This document shows positions 1-10,119 of a DNA stretch of 64,000 nucleotides, one piece after another (the first letter of the stretch is position 1; every line of letters begins with the position of its first letter). The position numbers were made by a program, and so were the translations under genes. Under the pieces are notes generated by a model, which did not search any database, was not told where the DNA came from, and worked only from the letters and a program-made list of their open reading frames with translations. Source of the DNA: Candidatus Synoicihabitans palmerolidicus (GTDB lineage: Bacteria > Verrucomicrobiota > Verrucomicrobiia > Opitutales > Opitutaceae); NCBI GenBank assembly GCA_020809425.1, contig JAGGDC010000002.1, positions 510,334 through 574,333 of the forward strand, written 5' to 3'.

Positions 1-1
1 G

Positions 2-97
2 GTCACCAAACTCGCCGAGTTCTGCCGCCGTACCCTCAATCGGTCCAACGACGAGATCGTATCCGTCGCCGATGAGGTGCAAATGGCTCGTAACTAG
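2..97 (+). CDS. 3' end of an unidentified gene
   Basis: An open frame enters from the left edge and ends MARN-stop at a TAG. About 31 codons are visible, too few to name a family. The stop codon overlaps the TA target dinucleotide of the insertion sequence that begins at 97. On the far side of that element the sequence resumes as TAAATAAC, so the uninterrupted gene would have ended in TAA at the same codon. The insertion therefore seems to have swapped the stop codon without shortening the protein. Confidence 0.5.
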   Translation, partial: VTKLAEFCRRTLNRSNDEIVSVADEVQMARN

Positions 98-1917
98 AGC
101 GTGTCCCACAAGCGCAAGAGGTTGGAGAATAGGAGGTAGCGTAAAAATAAAAAGACCTAAACCGGGAGGATTTCCTGGTTTCGGCACAAAAACGGCGTGT
201 ATAATTTAGTGTGAACCTACCGAAGCCGTCGCCCCGGAAGTTGCCCTGCAAACCTGGCTGCGTCCAGACTTGACTCCGGTCGGACCCAACAAAGATTACG
301 CCGCGTTTTGCGATCAACTGGCGGGGCTCGACCAGTTGCTGGCCAACAGTCACTTGGAAGAGATGGCCGTGGATTTTGCCCGGGAAAACTGGCGGGGCGA
401 CGACGTGGCCGGGTTGCCACGACACCTGCAGTTCGCGCGCAAGGCACTGCGGGTGCAGGTATTGCGCATGATGCTCGGGAAAATCAGCTTGCGTAAACTT
501 TCCCTGAGCATCGCCTCCAGCGATCTGTTGGCCGACTTTTGCGGAGCGCGCCGGATCGACGGCATCAAGGGGGTCTCCCAAAGAAAGCGTGCGGGAGCGT
601 GCATCCAAATGCTTCACCGCCGGGCAGGTGCGCAGGATGAGCCAAGTCATTATCGAGATGTGCGATGAGGCGGACCGGGCGAGCGAACTGGGACTGGCTG
701 CGGCGCAGCCGATGGATACGTGCCTGGTGGACTCGACCTGCCTGCAGGCCAACATCCATTTCCCGGTCGACTGGGTGCTCTTTCGCGACGTGAGCCGCAC
801 CCCCTTGCTCAAGGCGGTGAAACTGATCCGTGCAGCGGGGTTGCGGGGTCGGATGCCGAACGAGCCGCCAGTCTTTGCCAAGCAGATGAATCGGTGGTGC
901 ATCGCGATGACCCACAGCCGACGGCGCCGCGATGCGAAGCGGGCCCGCCAGGGCGTGCTCCGCCAGATGAAACGCCTGCTGCGCACCATCGGCGAGCACG
1001 CCCGCCGCCACCGCGACCACCTCGCCGCCGACTACGCCCGGACCCGCTGCAGTGAGCGCCAGGCCACCCGCATCATTGCGCGCATCGACGCCATGCTCGA
1101 GCAACTGCCGGCCGCGATCAACCAGGCCCACGAACGCATCATCGGCGCGCGACCAGTGCCCAACGCCGAGAAGATCCTCCGCGTCTACGAACCCGACGTG
1201 CAGACCGTGGTCCGGGGCAAAGCGTCCGGCGAGGTCGAGTTTGGCCACACCCTCATGATCAGTGAGAACGTGACGGGATTGATCACCGATTGGCAGTTGT
1301 ATCAGGGAATGGCTCCGGCCGAATGGCGTCAGTTCGACCAGAGCCTCGAGCGCCAGAATCAGTTCGCCCTGAGCACCCCGATCAAAGCGGCGAGCACCGA
1401 CCGAGGCTTCTCGACCAAACGGCTGTGCGAACGCTTGGCCGAAGCCGACATTTATGACGCCACTTGCCCCCGCCATCCGCAGCAGCTGCAACGGCGCATG
1501 CAGGAGCCGCAGTTCGTGGCGCTCCAACATCGCCGGGCTTCGACGGAGGCCCGCATCGCCATCATCAAGCAACGCTAAGGCAAGCGATTGAGAGCCAGAG
1601 GCTTCACGAATCGCTACCTGGCGGTAGCCTGGAGCATCCTCGGTCACAACCTGATGGCTCATCGCCCGACTGCTGGCCGACCAACCACCGCAGGCCCAAG
1701 CCGCCTCAAACCACCAAGCCTACTCCAACGATGAACAATAAACCGGCTGCCGGAGGTTCCCGCATGGAAACGATCCCGGCACTGACTGCTGCGACACTGC
1801 AATTTAGCCCTTAAATTGCCTCTGCGCGCGCCTACATCCGCCATTGGTAGCCGGAAATCCGCTCAAAAATCGGCTTTCCTGCCCTCCTTCCAAAATCAGG
1901 GTAAATGGGACACGCTC
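97..1917 (+). mobile_element. DDE insertion sequence, copy 1 (IS5/ISNCY-like)
   Basis: The element is bounded by 12-bp terminal inverted repeats: GAGCGTGTCCCA on the left and TGGGACACGCTC on the right. A TA dinucleotide stands on each side (95-96 and 1918-1919), consistent with a TA target duplication. It encodes one transposase, now broken. A second copy at 53994-55817 has almost the same length (1821 and 1824 bp) and the same ends. The transposase resembles DDE enzymes of the IS5/ISNCY groups, but the exact family is uncertain. Confidence 0.85.
211..1707 (+). pseudogene. DDE transposase of IS copy 1, degenerate
   Basis: The protein can be followed through an N-terminal helical region (LADFCGARRIDG near codon 105), a segment with DSTCLQANIHFP that is probably around the first catalytic Asp, a helical Arg-rich linker and a C-terminal part with STDRGFSTKRL. 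Compared with copy 2 it has lost 4 bases just after the GTG start (near 216), destroying the normal beginning. It also has a frameshift at the G5 run at 569-573, a TAA stop at 1576-1578 where copy 2 has a Gln codon, and no terminal stop at the position used in copy 2. It is unlikely to make active transposase. Confidence 0.8.
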
Positions 1918-2008
1918 TAAATAACACGCTTTACACTGCCAATGAGCAGAATATGAATCTTATTCGCGATGCCAACTGCTCCCCCAATTCCGCGTAATGC
2001 GACATTGA

Positions 2009-2200
2009 ATGTCGCCTAATGACACTGTTCGAAAAAAAATGAAATGGCCTAAAGACAGTTTCACGATCTCGACGGACAAAAAACGTCTCGATGTTGATGT
2101 CATCCACGATTTCTTGAAATCATCCTACCGGGGAGCAACAAGAACGATAGAAGACGTCAAAAAAACTATCGATAACTCCCTCTGTTTCGGACTTGGCGGC
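2009..2200 (+). pseudogene. GNAT acetyltransferase N-terminal fragment
   Basis: The visible peptide contains FTISTDKKRLDVDVIHDFL and a later IDNSLCFGL. These match the start of small GNAT-family N-acetyltransferases, where a strand-helix unit (LDVDVIHDFL) is followed by a helix and SLCFG. The acetyl-CoA-binding core is absent because homology stops where the broken IS30 transposase begins. A 7-bp hairpin (GCGACAT/ATGTCGC, 1999-2015) overlaps the first possible ATG; a second in-frame ATG lies about 10 codons later. The rest of the gene is not found after the IS30, so it was deleted rather than merely interrupted. Confidence 0.65.
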
Positions 2201-2201
2201 G

Positions 2202-3190
2202 TCAAGCGGCTAGTGCACAGTTTTTTTGTATAATAGCATGAAAGACTTCAGCGGGAGACTGTCCGTCGAGCCCAATGCGAGGGAGATTATTGAGTAGCCA
2301 CTCCGCTTTGGCGATTTGGCCTTTGGTGACGGTGTTAAAGTCGATGCCTTTAGGGAAGTATTCCCGGATCAGACCGTTGATATTCGCGACCGCACCGCGC
2401 TGCCAAGGGCTGTGTGGATTGCAGCAGTAGACCGCCACTTTTGTGGCCGTTGTCGTAGGTGAGGGTCTTGCGCAGGTGGGCGGGCAGGCGTTTGAAGGCC
2501 CGGATGAGAGCGCGGGCGACGCTGATCGCGTCTTTGGCGCCGCCCAACGGGACGATCATCACGTAGCGGGAGACCCGTTCGATGATGACCAAAATGGCGG
2601 TGCGATTGCCCGCACCCATGACCAAGTCGGCCTCCCTGTGTCTGGGCACCTCCCGGCGCTCCACCTCAGCGGGTCGCTCGCCGATATTGATCGCGCCCGG
2701 CAACTGGCCCGAGAGCTTGCCCTTGGCGCGGGGGGCGGGACTGCGCCGGGGCTTCTTGCGCCGCAAATAAGCGATCCATTCCTTCTTAACCGAGCCTTTG
2801 GAGTGGACGTAGATGAAGTCGTAGATGGTTTCGTGGCTCACGCGTCGGGTCCGATCAAGGCCATGACGTCGTCTCAAGGCGACTTCGATTTGCTTGGACG
2901 TAGCGCCGGTGGCAAACAGGGCCAGCACCTCGTCGCGCAAGACGGGCGTGTCGGCGACTTTGTTGCGCACGGCGCACTTGGGCCGACGGCAAGCGCGAGT
3001 CTGCGCATCCATGCCGCTGTAGCTGGAGCGCCCGCCGTTGCGGGTGATCTCGCGATTGACCACCGAGGCGTCGCGGCCGAGGGCGGCGGCAAGCTGAGCG
3101 CCGCTTTTGCCCTGGGCCCTGGGCCAAACCGGCATGAATCGCCTCGCGTTCCTTGGCGGTGATGCGCCGTTGTATTTTTGCCACCACTCC
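2202..3190 (-). pseudogene. IS30-family transposase, degenerate
   Basis: Characteristic IS30 segments appear in order on the minus strand. They are the N-terminal helix-turn-helix (RRITAKEREAIHAGLAQG), the DNA-binding region around LGRDASVVNREITRNGG, the catalytic core around HREADLVMGAGNRTAILVII and LTYDNG, and the C-terminal ANPHSPWQRG-like segment (here CNPHSPWQRGAV) followed by NGLIREYFPKGIDF. A frameshift near 3110-3130 separates the first helix from the second. A deletion near 2430 removes the piece between YDNG and the last catalytic region. No clear terminal inverted repeat was found at either end, so both ends may also be lost. Confidence 0.85.
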
Positions 3191-3235
3191 AAATCCTCCG
3201 CTCTGCGCCCACGATGCCAGCGCGGAGTTTTTCCC

Positions 3236-3274
3236 AGAGAGAGAGGACGACCGGGCCGGTCGTCCTCTCTCTCT
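3236..3274. repeat. 39-bp near-perfect palindrome, GA/CT arms
   Basis: Nineteen bases pair perfectly around a single central G: a (GA)5-rich arm plus GACGACCGG on the left, and CCGGTCGTC plus CT repeats on the right. The right arm continues with two more CT units, so the outer ends are out of register. It lies just upstream of the broken IS30 transposase start. It could be a cruciform-forming site, an abutted pair of IS ends or a terminator-like hairpin. None of these can be chosen from sequence alone. Confidence 0.7.
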
Positions 3275-3416
3275 CTCTGGCTTGTGTAATAGCTGCTCAC
3301 CGCTCCCTTCCTGCGGCCTGCCGCAACCTCAATCCCGCCAATCATCAATCCCAATATCAAACGTATAGTATTCATTATAGTGCATTAGGAGAAAGGGAAC
3401 CACTCCCTCTCAGCCT

Positions 3417-4567
3417 GTGCACTCAGTGTTGGACTGCGGCCTCCATCAGAATCCGGAACTCCTCTACGACACCCACTACATCGCCGCCTTTGTCGCCGCC
3501 AAACTCCAGGAATTCGGCTGCGATGAAGTCAAAACCGGCATCGGCCGCACCGGCGTGGTCGGGGTCATCCGCGGTCGCGAAAACCAAAGCGGCCAAGTCA
3601 TCGCCCTTCGCGCCGACATGGACGCCCTGCCGATCACCGAGGCCACCAATCTCCCTTACGCCTCAAAATATCCCGGCGCCATGCACGCCTGCGGCCACGA
3701 CGGCCACACCGCCATGCTCCTCGGCGCCGCCCGCGATCTCGCCGAAACTCGTAACGTCGACGGCACCGCCATCGTGATCTTCCAGCCCGCCGAAGAAGGC
3801 GGCGCCGGCGCCCAAGCCATGTGTCAGGACGGCTTCATGGACACTTTTGGCATCCAGGAAGTCTATGGCATGCACAACATGCCCGGTATCCCCGTCGGTA
3901 CATTTGGCATTCGTCCCGGGGCCTTCTTCGCTGCCACCGACCAGTTTGTCATCGAGATCCATGGCCAGGGTGGTCACGCCGCCAAGCCCCACGACACCGG
4001 CGACCCCACCGTCGTCGCACCTCATCTCGTGCTCGCACTTCAATCCATCGTCTCGCGCAACCAAGACCCCATGCTCCCGCTCGTGGTCTCCGTCACGAGT
4101 TTCCGCACGGCCAGCGAAGCCTTCAATGTCATCCCCCCTTCCGTGCAATTGAAAGGCACCGTCCGTTCCATGGACACCGCCACCCGCACCCTCGTCGAAA
4201 CCCGCTTCAAGGAACTCGCCCAGCACACCTGCTCCGCCTTTGGCGCCAAAACCGAGGTCGACTACCTCCGCCGGTTATCCCGCGATGATCAACCACCCAG
4301 CCTCCACCGACTGCGCCGCTCAGATCGCCGCCCAAATCTCAGGTCCCGCGCAAGTAGACCCCAACTCTCCCGCCATCATGGGCGGTGAGGACTTCGCCTT
4401 CATGCTCGAAGAGCGTCCCGGCCGCCTAGATTTTGGTCGGCAACGGCGATACCGCCATGGTCCACCACCCCGCCTACGATTTTAACGACGACGCCATCCC
4501 CTCCGGCTCCGCCTATTGGGTCCAACTTATCGAAACAAGGCTGGCTCCCCGCACCTCGTCGCCCTGA
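3417..4567 (+). pseudogene. M20 family amidohydrolase (hippurate hydrolase-like), broken
   Basis: The translation matches M20D metallo-amidohydrolases that cleave N-acyl or N-carbamoyl amino acids. Visible metal-site segments are ADMDALPITE, MHACGHDGHTAMLLG, FQPAEEGGAGA and MGGEDFAFML, and the dimerisation domain follows GQGGHAAKPHDTGDP. The first 10-15 residues before LHQNPELLYD are missing or altered. Frameshifts occur near 4262 (after GAKTEVDY) and near 4428 (after EERPGR). The last frame continues through VGNGDTAMVHHPAYDFND to a TGA at 4565-4567. All core residues are still legible, which points to recent inactivation. Confidence 0.85.
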
Positions 4568-4696
4568 CTACGCTCATTATTTCAGATCCTGGCTCCGTTC
4601 GTTTACGTTGATTTCACTGGATTCCAGCAATCGCCCCTCCTCCCCCATTTCGCTCTCCGTCTCGAAGCTCCGGCGTCACCAGTGATACCCAGTCCC

Positions 4697-5583
4697 ATGC
4701 CATCGGCCCGCCAAGAAAGCGCCCCCCCTGAGCTGTAGCGTTTTAGTCAATACGCGCAATCATGCGCGCTACATCGACGCTTGCCTGGAATCCGTTTTGG
4801 CCGACGTCGATCCCTCCGACGAAATCATCGGCGACAACAACGGGAGCACCGATTCGACGTTCACTCAACTGTCGCGTCACATCCCTCGCATTCAAACGGT
4901 TCAACACCCTCACCACGCCAGCCAGTGGCCCATGCAGAATCAGGCCGAAGTGATTCACCTTACGCTTCAAAAAGCGACCGGCGACATCATCATCCTGATC
5001 GATCAGGATGATATGTTCCTCCCCGGCAAACGAGAGCAAATCGTCCAGGCCTTTGCCACCAACCCCGCGTTAATTTTGGTCCAGTCCCCTCTCCGGTGGA
5101 TCGATGCCGACGGCAACCCGCTACCACGTCTGCGCAGGAGCAATGCCGTCACCCTCAGGATCCCCTCTCCGCGACCTATCGCCAACATGACCTCGACTAC
5201 GTTTACCCGACCAGTGCATTGGCATTCAGACGCAGTTTTCTCGAGCAAGTACTATCTCTCGATTTTTCGGACAAAATCAACCTCGCCACCGACACCCGTC
5301 TCTGCATCGCGGCTGTGCTCAAAGGCCCCACTCTCACCCTCGATCAGGAACTGGGTTGTTGGCGCAAATTTCCCCATACCGACTCTTCTACCGCATCCCA
5401 TGACCGCTTCTACTTGCTGAAAAAAACGCTTCAACCACACACGGTCTTCAATCACTTTATTCGCGCCTACGGACGCCCCCCATCTCCGTCTGGCGCCACC
5501 CCCGATTATTCCTACGCCTGCTGCGCTCCCTGCTTCCCGTTTTTCTCCGGAGTCGCATTCACGGCTCCCGGCTATCGCGATGA
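4697..5583 (+). pseudogene. GT2 family glycosyltransferase, broken
   Basis: The gene starts at ATG 4697. It shifts frame in a C7 run near 4724-4730 and then reads SVLVNTRNHARYIDACLESVL, the nucleotide-sugar-binding start of GT-A glycosyltransferases. The acidic motif is IDQDDMFLPGK at about codon 100. A second frameshift near 5130-5150 leads to YRQHDLDYVYPTSALAFRRSF and a C-terminal part ending at TGA 5581-5583. It would have added a sugar to an envelope polysaccharide. Substrate cannot be inferred. It lies next to a GT4 remnant, so this may be the wreck of a surface-polysaccharide locus. Confidence 0.75.
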
Positions 5584-5584
5584 A

Positions 5585-5778
5585 CCTAGAAAACGTAGTT
5601 CACATCAGAAAACCCATGTAGCAAAGTTATGATATCCAGTCGGTTAGTGGGTTTCACACACGCCCCCGCCGACTCACCTGGCAAGTGAACGAATCGATGC
5701 CTTCGACGGACCGTAACTCGTTCCAACTTCGCGCCCTTCGTTCCCTGCTGTAAAATTCAACTTCGGAAATGAGGTTCA
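5585..5778. repeat. Interspersed repeat, uninterrupted copy
   Basis: About 190 bp beginning CCTAGAAAACGTAGTTCA and ending near CTTCGGAAATGAGGTTCA recurs at 15349-15510 plus 16753-16780, where it is split by an IS110 element. Well-conserved blocks include CAAAGTTATG, ATCCAGTCGGTTAGTG, GAACGAATCGATGCCTTCGA and CAACTTCGCGCCCTTCGTT. The two copies are roughly 80 percent identical by eye. No coding potential or clear terminal inverted repeat is visible, so it may be a non-autonomous mobile element. Confidence 0.7.
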
Positions 5779-5957
5779 TGCTCCCCGCTACGTATGAAGG
5801 GTTCAATTACCCGCCGGTCAAAGCGATCGCAATCGGCCCACCGGTCATCATGTCTGCAACCTCCACTGCCTCCGGTCCTCGGTCTCGCTCCAGCGTCACC
5901 CTGGCGGGCGGCACCGCAGCCCCCCCCATAGCCCCCGCCTCGTCCCATCCGCTCTGA
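5769..5957 (+). pseudogene. GT4 family glycosyltransferase C-terminal fragment
   Basis: The peptide RFMLPATYEGFNYPPVKAIA followed by GPPVIMSA matches the GT-B C-terminal nucleotide-sugar site of group 1 glycosyltransferases, usually LPSLYEGFGLPPLEAMACG then TPVIAS. After about 30 residues the similarity fades into low-complexity sequence. The N-terminal domain is missing and the fragment begins at the edge of the interspersed repeat, so it is a remnant. Nothing else is recognisable between here and trxB. Confidence 0.6.
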
Positions 5958-6114
5958 CGATCGCTGCCACTTCTCGTCGGTTGTCCGGCCCGCTCACAAT
6001 GAGATAATGGTTGTCTCAGTCCTGCCGGGCCAGACGCTTTGCCCTGCCAACCTAGACAAAGACACGATCAAACTTGTCGCCACCGCGATTTAACGCTCTG
6101 GGTATCAGCCTCCC

Positions 6115-7059
6115 ATGAGCAATCCTTCTGTCGAAAACGTCGTCATTGTTGGCACCGGCTGCGCCGGTCTCACCGCAGCCATCTACACCGCCCGCGCGAA
6201 TCTCAACCCGCTTGTCCTCGAGGGCGCCCAACCCGGCGGTCAGCTCACCACCACTTCCGAGGTCGAAAACTTCCCCGGCTTTCCCGAAGGCGTCGATGGC
6301 TTCATGCTGATGGACAATCTTCGCCAACAAGCCAACAAGTTTGGCACCCGCTTCCAACAATCCCTCGTCACCGAAGTCGATTTCACCACCTCTCCGCGTA
6401 AACTCATCTGCGGCGACAAAGTCATCCTCGCCCACTCCGTCATCCTCGCCACCGGCGCTTCCCCCCGCCTCACGGGCGTCCCCGGGGAAAAAGAACTCTA
6501 CGGCGGCAAGGGCGTGACGACTTGTGCGACCTGCGACGGTGCTTTCTACCGCAAGATGGATGTCGCCGTCATCGGGGGCGGCGACAGTGCCGCCGAAGAA
6601 GCGCTTTTTCTCACTCGCTTCTGCAGCAAGGTCTACCTCGTTCACCGTCGTGATGAACTGTGCGCGTCCAAAATCATGGCCGACCGAGCCACGTCCCATG
6701 AAAAGATCGAAATGGTCTGGGACAGCGTCCCGCTCGCCGTCGAAGGCATCGAAGAAGGTGCCGTCAGCGGTCTGCGCATCAAAAATCTTAAATCCGGCGA
6801 GAAAAGCACCCTTCCTATCAAAGGTCTCTTCATCGCGATCGGCCACATGCCCAATACCGGTCCTTTCGCCGCCGCCTTGGAAACCGAGGAAAACGGCTAC
6901 TTCAAACCAGCCGCCGGCTCCCAGGTGCAAACCAGCATTCCCGGCGTTTACGTGGCCGGCGACTGCGCCGATCACGTCTACCGCCAAGCCATCACCGCCG
7001 CCAGCATGGGCTGCCAAGCCGCCATCGAAGCCGAACGCTGGCTCGCCGAACACGAGTAA
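6115..7059 (+). CDS. trxB: Thioredoxin-disulfide reductase
   Basis: This is a 314-residue flavoprotein that uses NADPH to reduce thioredoxin in the cytoplasm. The FAD site is [18 protein letters not shown] near residues 13-30, the redox-active pair is CATC at 137-140, the NADPH Rossmann motif is [10 protein letters not shown] at 154-163, and the C-terminal FAD segment is [10 protein letters not shown] at 277-286. Length is normal and the frame is intact. The NADPH 2'-phosphate motif, usually HRRxxxRA, reads HRRDELCA, so the last Arg is Cys (codon TGC, one transition from CGC). It lies upstream of the regulator and SUF genes with a 190-bp gap that shows no gene. Confidence 0.95.
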   Translation: MSNPSVENVVIVGTGCAGLTAAIYTARANLNPLVLEGAQPGGQLTTTSEVENFPGFPEGVDGFMLMDNLRQQANKFGTRFQQSLVTEVDFTTSPRKLICGDKVILAHSVILATGASPRLTGVPGEKELYGGKGVTTCATCDGAFYRKMDVAVIGGGDSAAEEALFLTRFCSKVYLVHRRDELCASKIMADRATSHEKIEMVWDSVPLAVEGIEEGAVSGLRIKNLKSGEKSTLPIKGLFIAIGHMPNTGPFAAALETEENGYFKPAAGSQVQTSIPGVYVAGDCADHVYRQAITAASMGCQAAIEAERWLAEHE

Positions 7060-7203
7060 AGTCGGTTCCCGGTCATTCTCCAGTCAGTGGACGGGTCCCG
7101 TCGCTGCGGTGCGTAGTTCAATCGCCAAACAGCAGTGGTCCTCCCGCCCGCCAAGCCTCTGAGTCCTCCTGCCCTGGAAGTTCTGCTCCTTCCGCTACCG
7201 AAA

Positions 7204-7245
7204 ATTAGAATAATTCCAATTACTACTTGCGAATGGGAACCATTC
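7204..7245. promoter_or_regulatory. Two Fur/PerR-type operator candidates
   Basis: Two inverted repeats lie immediately upstream of the Fur-family gene. The first is ATTAGAATAATTCCAAT at 7204-7220, a 17-bp near-palindrome with a 7-1-7 layout like the PerR/Fur consensus. The second is GAATGGGAACCATTC at 7231-7245, a perfect 6-bp inverted repeat around 3 bases. Autoregulation of the downstream gene is inferred; co-regulation of the suf genes is possible. Confidence 0.5.
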
Positions 7246-7252
7246 CAATTGG

Positions 7253-7696
7253 ATGCCTTCTCCCCCTCCTGCCATGCCTCTATCTAAACAATCGATTAAG
7301 GATCCTTCCAAACGCCTGATGGAAAGCGGTCTCCGTCCCACCGCCCAGCGCGAGACGGTCTATGAAGTGCTCCTCGACAAACGCGACCATCCCACCGCCG
7401 ACGAAGTCTTCGCCCGAGTGAAAAAGGTCACGCCCTCCATCTCCTTGGCCACTGTTTACAACTGCCTCGAAGCCCTCGTGCAACACGAATTGGTCCGCGC
7501 CGTAAATTTCGAACGCTCGCCTACTCGCTACTGCCCGAACCTGCTTCCTCACGCCCACTTCCACGACGAAACCGGTCGGACCCTCGATATCAAACTGCCT
7601 TCCGGCATGCTCGAACAACTGCGTAAACTCCTCCCTCAGGATTATGCCGCCAAACACATCGAAATAAATTTCCACGGTCGGTCCACCGACAATTAA
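7253..7696 (+). CDS. Fur-family transcriptional regulator
   Basis: This is a metal-responsive winged-helix repressor of about 147 residues. The DNA-binding part is LRPTAQRETVYEVLLDKRDH...PTADEVF...ISLATVYNCLEALV, and LLPHAHFHDETGRT carries the histidine-rich regulatory metal site. The C-terminal CxxC structural zinc pairs of many Fur and PerR proteins are absent. Two starts are possible, ATG 7253 and ATG 7274; the second gives the more usual family length. It sits 63 bp before sufC in the same direction, behind two operator-like palindromes. A role in iron- or peroxide-dependent control of Fe-S assembly is inferred. Confidence 0.85.
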   Translation: MPSPPPAMPLSKQSIKDPSKRLMESGLRPTAQRETVYEVLLDKRDHPTADEVFARVKKVTPSISLATVYNCLEALVQHELVRAVNFERSPTRYCPNLLPHAHFHDETGRTLDIKLPSGMLEQLRKLLPQDYAAKHIEINFHGRSTDN

Positions 7697-7759
7697 GCAC
7701 CCGCGCATTCACCACTGTTCAGCGCTTTAGATAGTAGCGTTCCAGCTCTTTGCACTTAT

Positions 7760-8530
7760 ATGAACACCCTCGAAATTCGAGACCTCACCGTCGCTCTCAC
7801 CGCGTCCCCCGACCAGCCCATCGTGAAGGGGCTCTCCCTCACTATCAAAACCGGCGAAGTTCACGCCATCATGGGCCCCAACGGCACCGGTAAATCCACC
7901 CTCTCCAAGGCCATCGCCGGCCATCCCGACTACCAGATCACCGGCGGCGACGTCCTGATCGACGGCAAATCCATCCTCGAAATGGAAGTCGACGAGCGCG
8001 CCCGGGCCGGAATTTTCCTCGCCTTCCAATACCCGGCCGAAATCCCCGGCGTTTCCATCGCCAACTTCCTCCGCGCCGCCGAGCAGGTCCGTCTCGCCGA
8101 GGGCGAAAACGTCGATGCCGCCGCCTACTACAAGCGTCTCTATTCCAAGATGGACATGCTGAAGATCGACCGGAAATTCACTTCCCGTTCCGTGAACGAA
8201 GGATTCTCCGGCGGCGAAAAGAAACGCTGCGAAATCCTCCAGATGGCCATGTTGGAACCGACCTTCGCCCTCATGGATGAAACCGACTCTGGTCTCGACA
8301 TCGACGCCCTCAAAATCGTCGCCGAAGGCGTCACCCAGCAACGCGGCGACAAACTCGGCGTGCTCATGATCACTCACTACCAACGTCTGCTCGACTACAT
8401 CGTACCCGACTTCGTGCACGTGATGTATGACGGCCGCATCGTGAAGAGCGGCGACCAAACCCTGGCCCTCCAACTCGAAGAAAAGGGCTACGACTGGATT
8501 AAGGAAGAACTGGCCGCCGCCGCCGCCTGA
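7760..8530 (+). CDS. sufC: Fe-S cluster assembly ATPase SufC
   Basis: ABC-type ATPase of the SUF scaffold complex (SufBC2D), 256 residues, cytoplasmic. Walker A is GPNGTGKS at 39-46, the Q-loop is AFQYP at 88-92, the signature is FSGGEKKR at 149-156, Walker B is [11 protein letters not shown] at 170-180 and the switch His is in ITHYQRL at 204-210. The family-typical [13 protein letters not shown] segment follows the Q-loop. The gene is intact and is followed after 34 bp by sufB. Confidence 0.96.
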   Translation: MNTLEIRDLTVALTASPDQPIVKGLSLTIKTGEVHAIMGPNGTGKSTLSKAIAGHPDYQITGGDVLIDGKSILEMEVDERARAGIFLAFQYPAEIPGVSIANFLRAAEQVRLAEGENVDAAAYYKRLYSKMDMLKIDRKFTSRSVNEGFSGGEKKRCEILQMAMLEPTFALMDETDSGLDIDALKIVAEGVTQQRGDKLGVLMITHYQRLLDYIVPDFVHVMYDGRIVKSGDQTLALQLEEKGYDWIKEELAAAAA

Positions 8531-8564
8531 TTCCGCAATCTGAATTTCAAACCACACACTTCCC

Positions 8565-9998
<1,434 letters not shown>

Positions 9999-10119
9999 AT
10001 CCGGCGGCATATGCCACCTGCGGAGATTCCGACTCGCCAACTCCGGCTCGCTGTTTTCCGCACCTTCATCGTTTCAGGTTTTCTCCCTTCCGTAATCAGC
10101 TTTTCAGCGTTTTCCCCTC

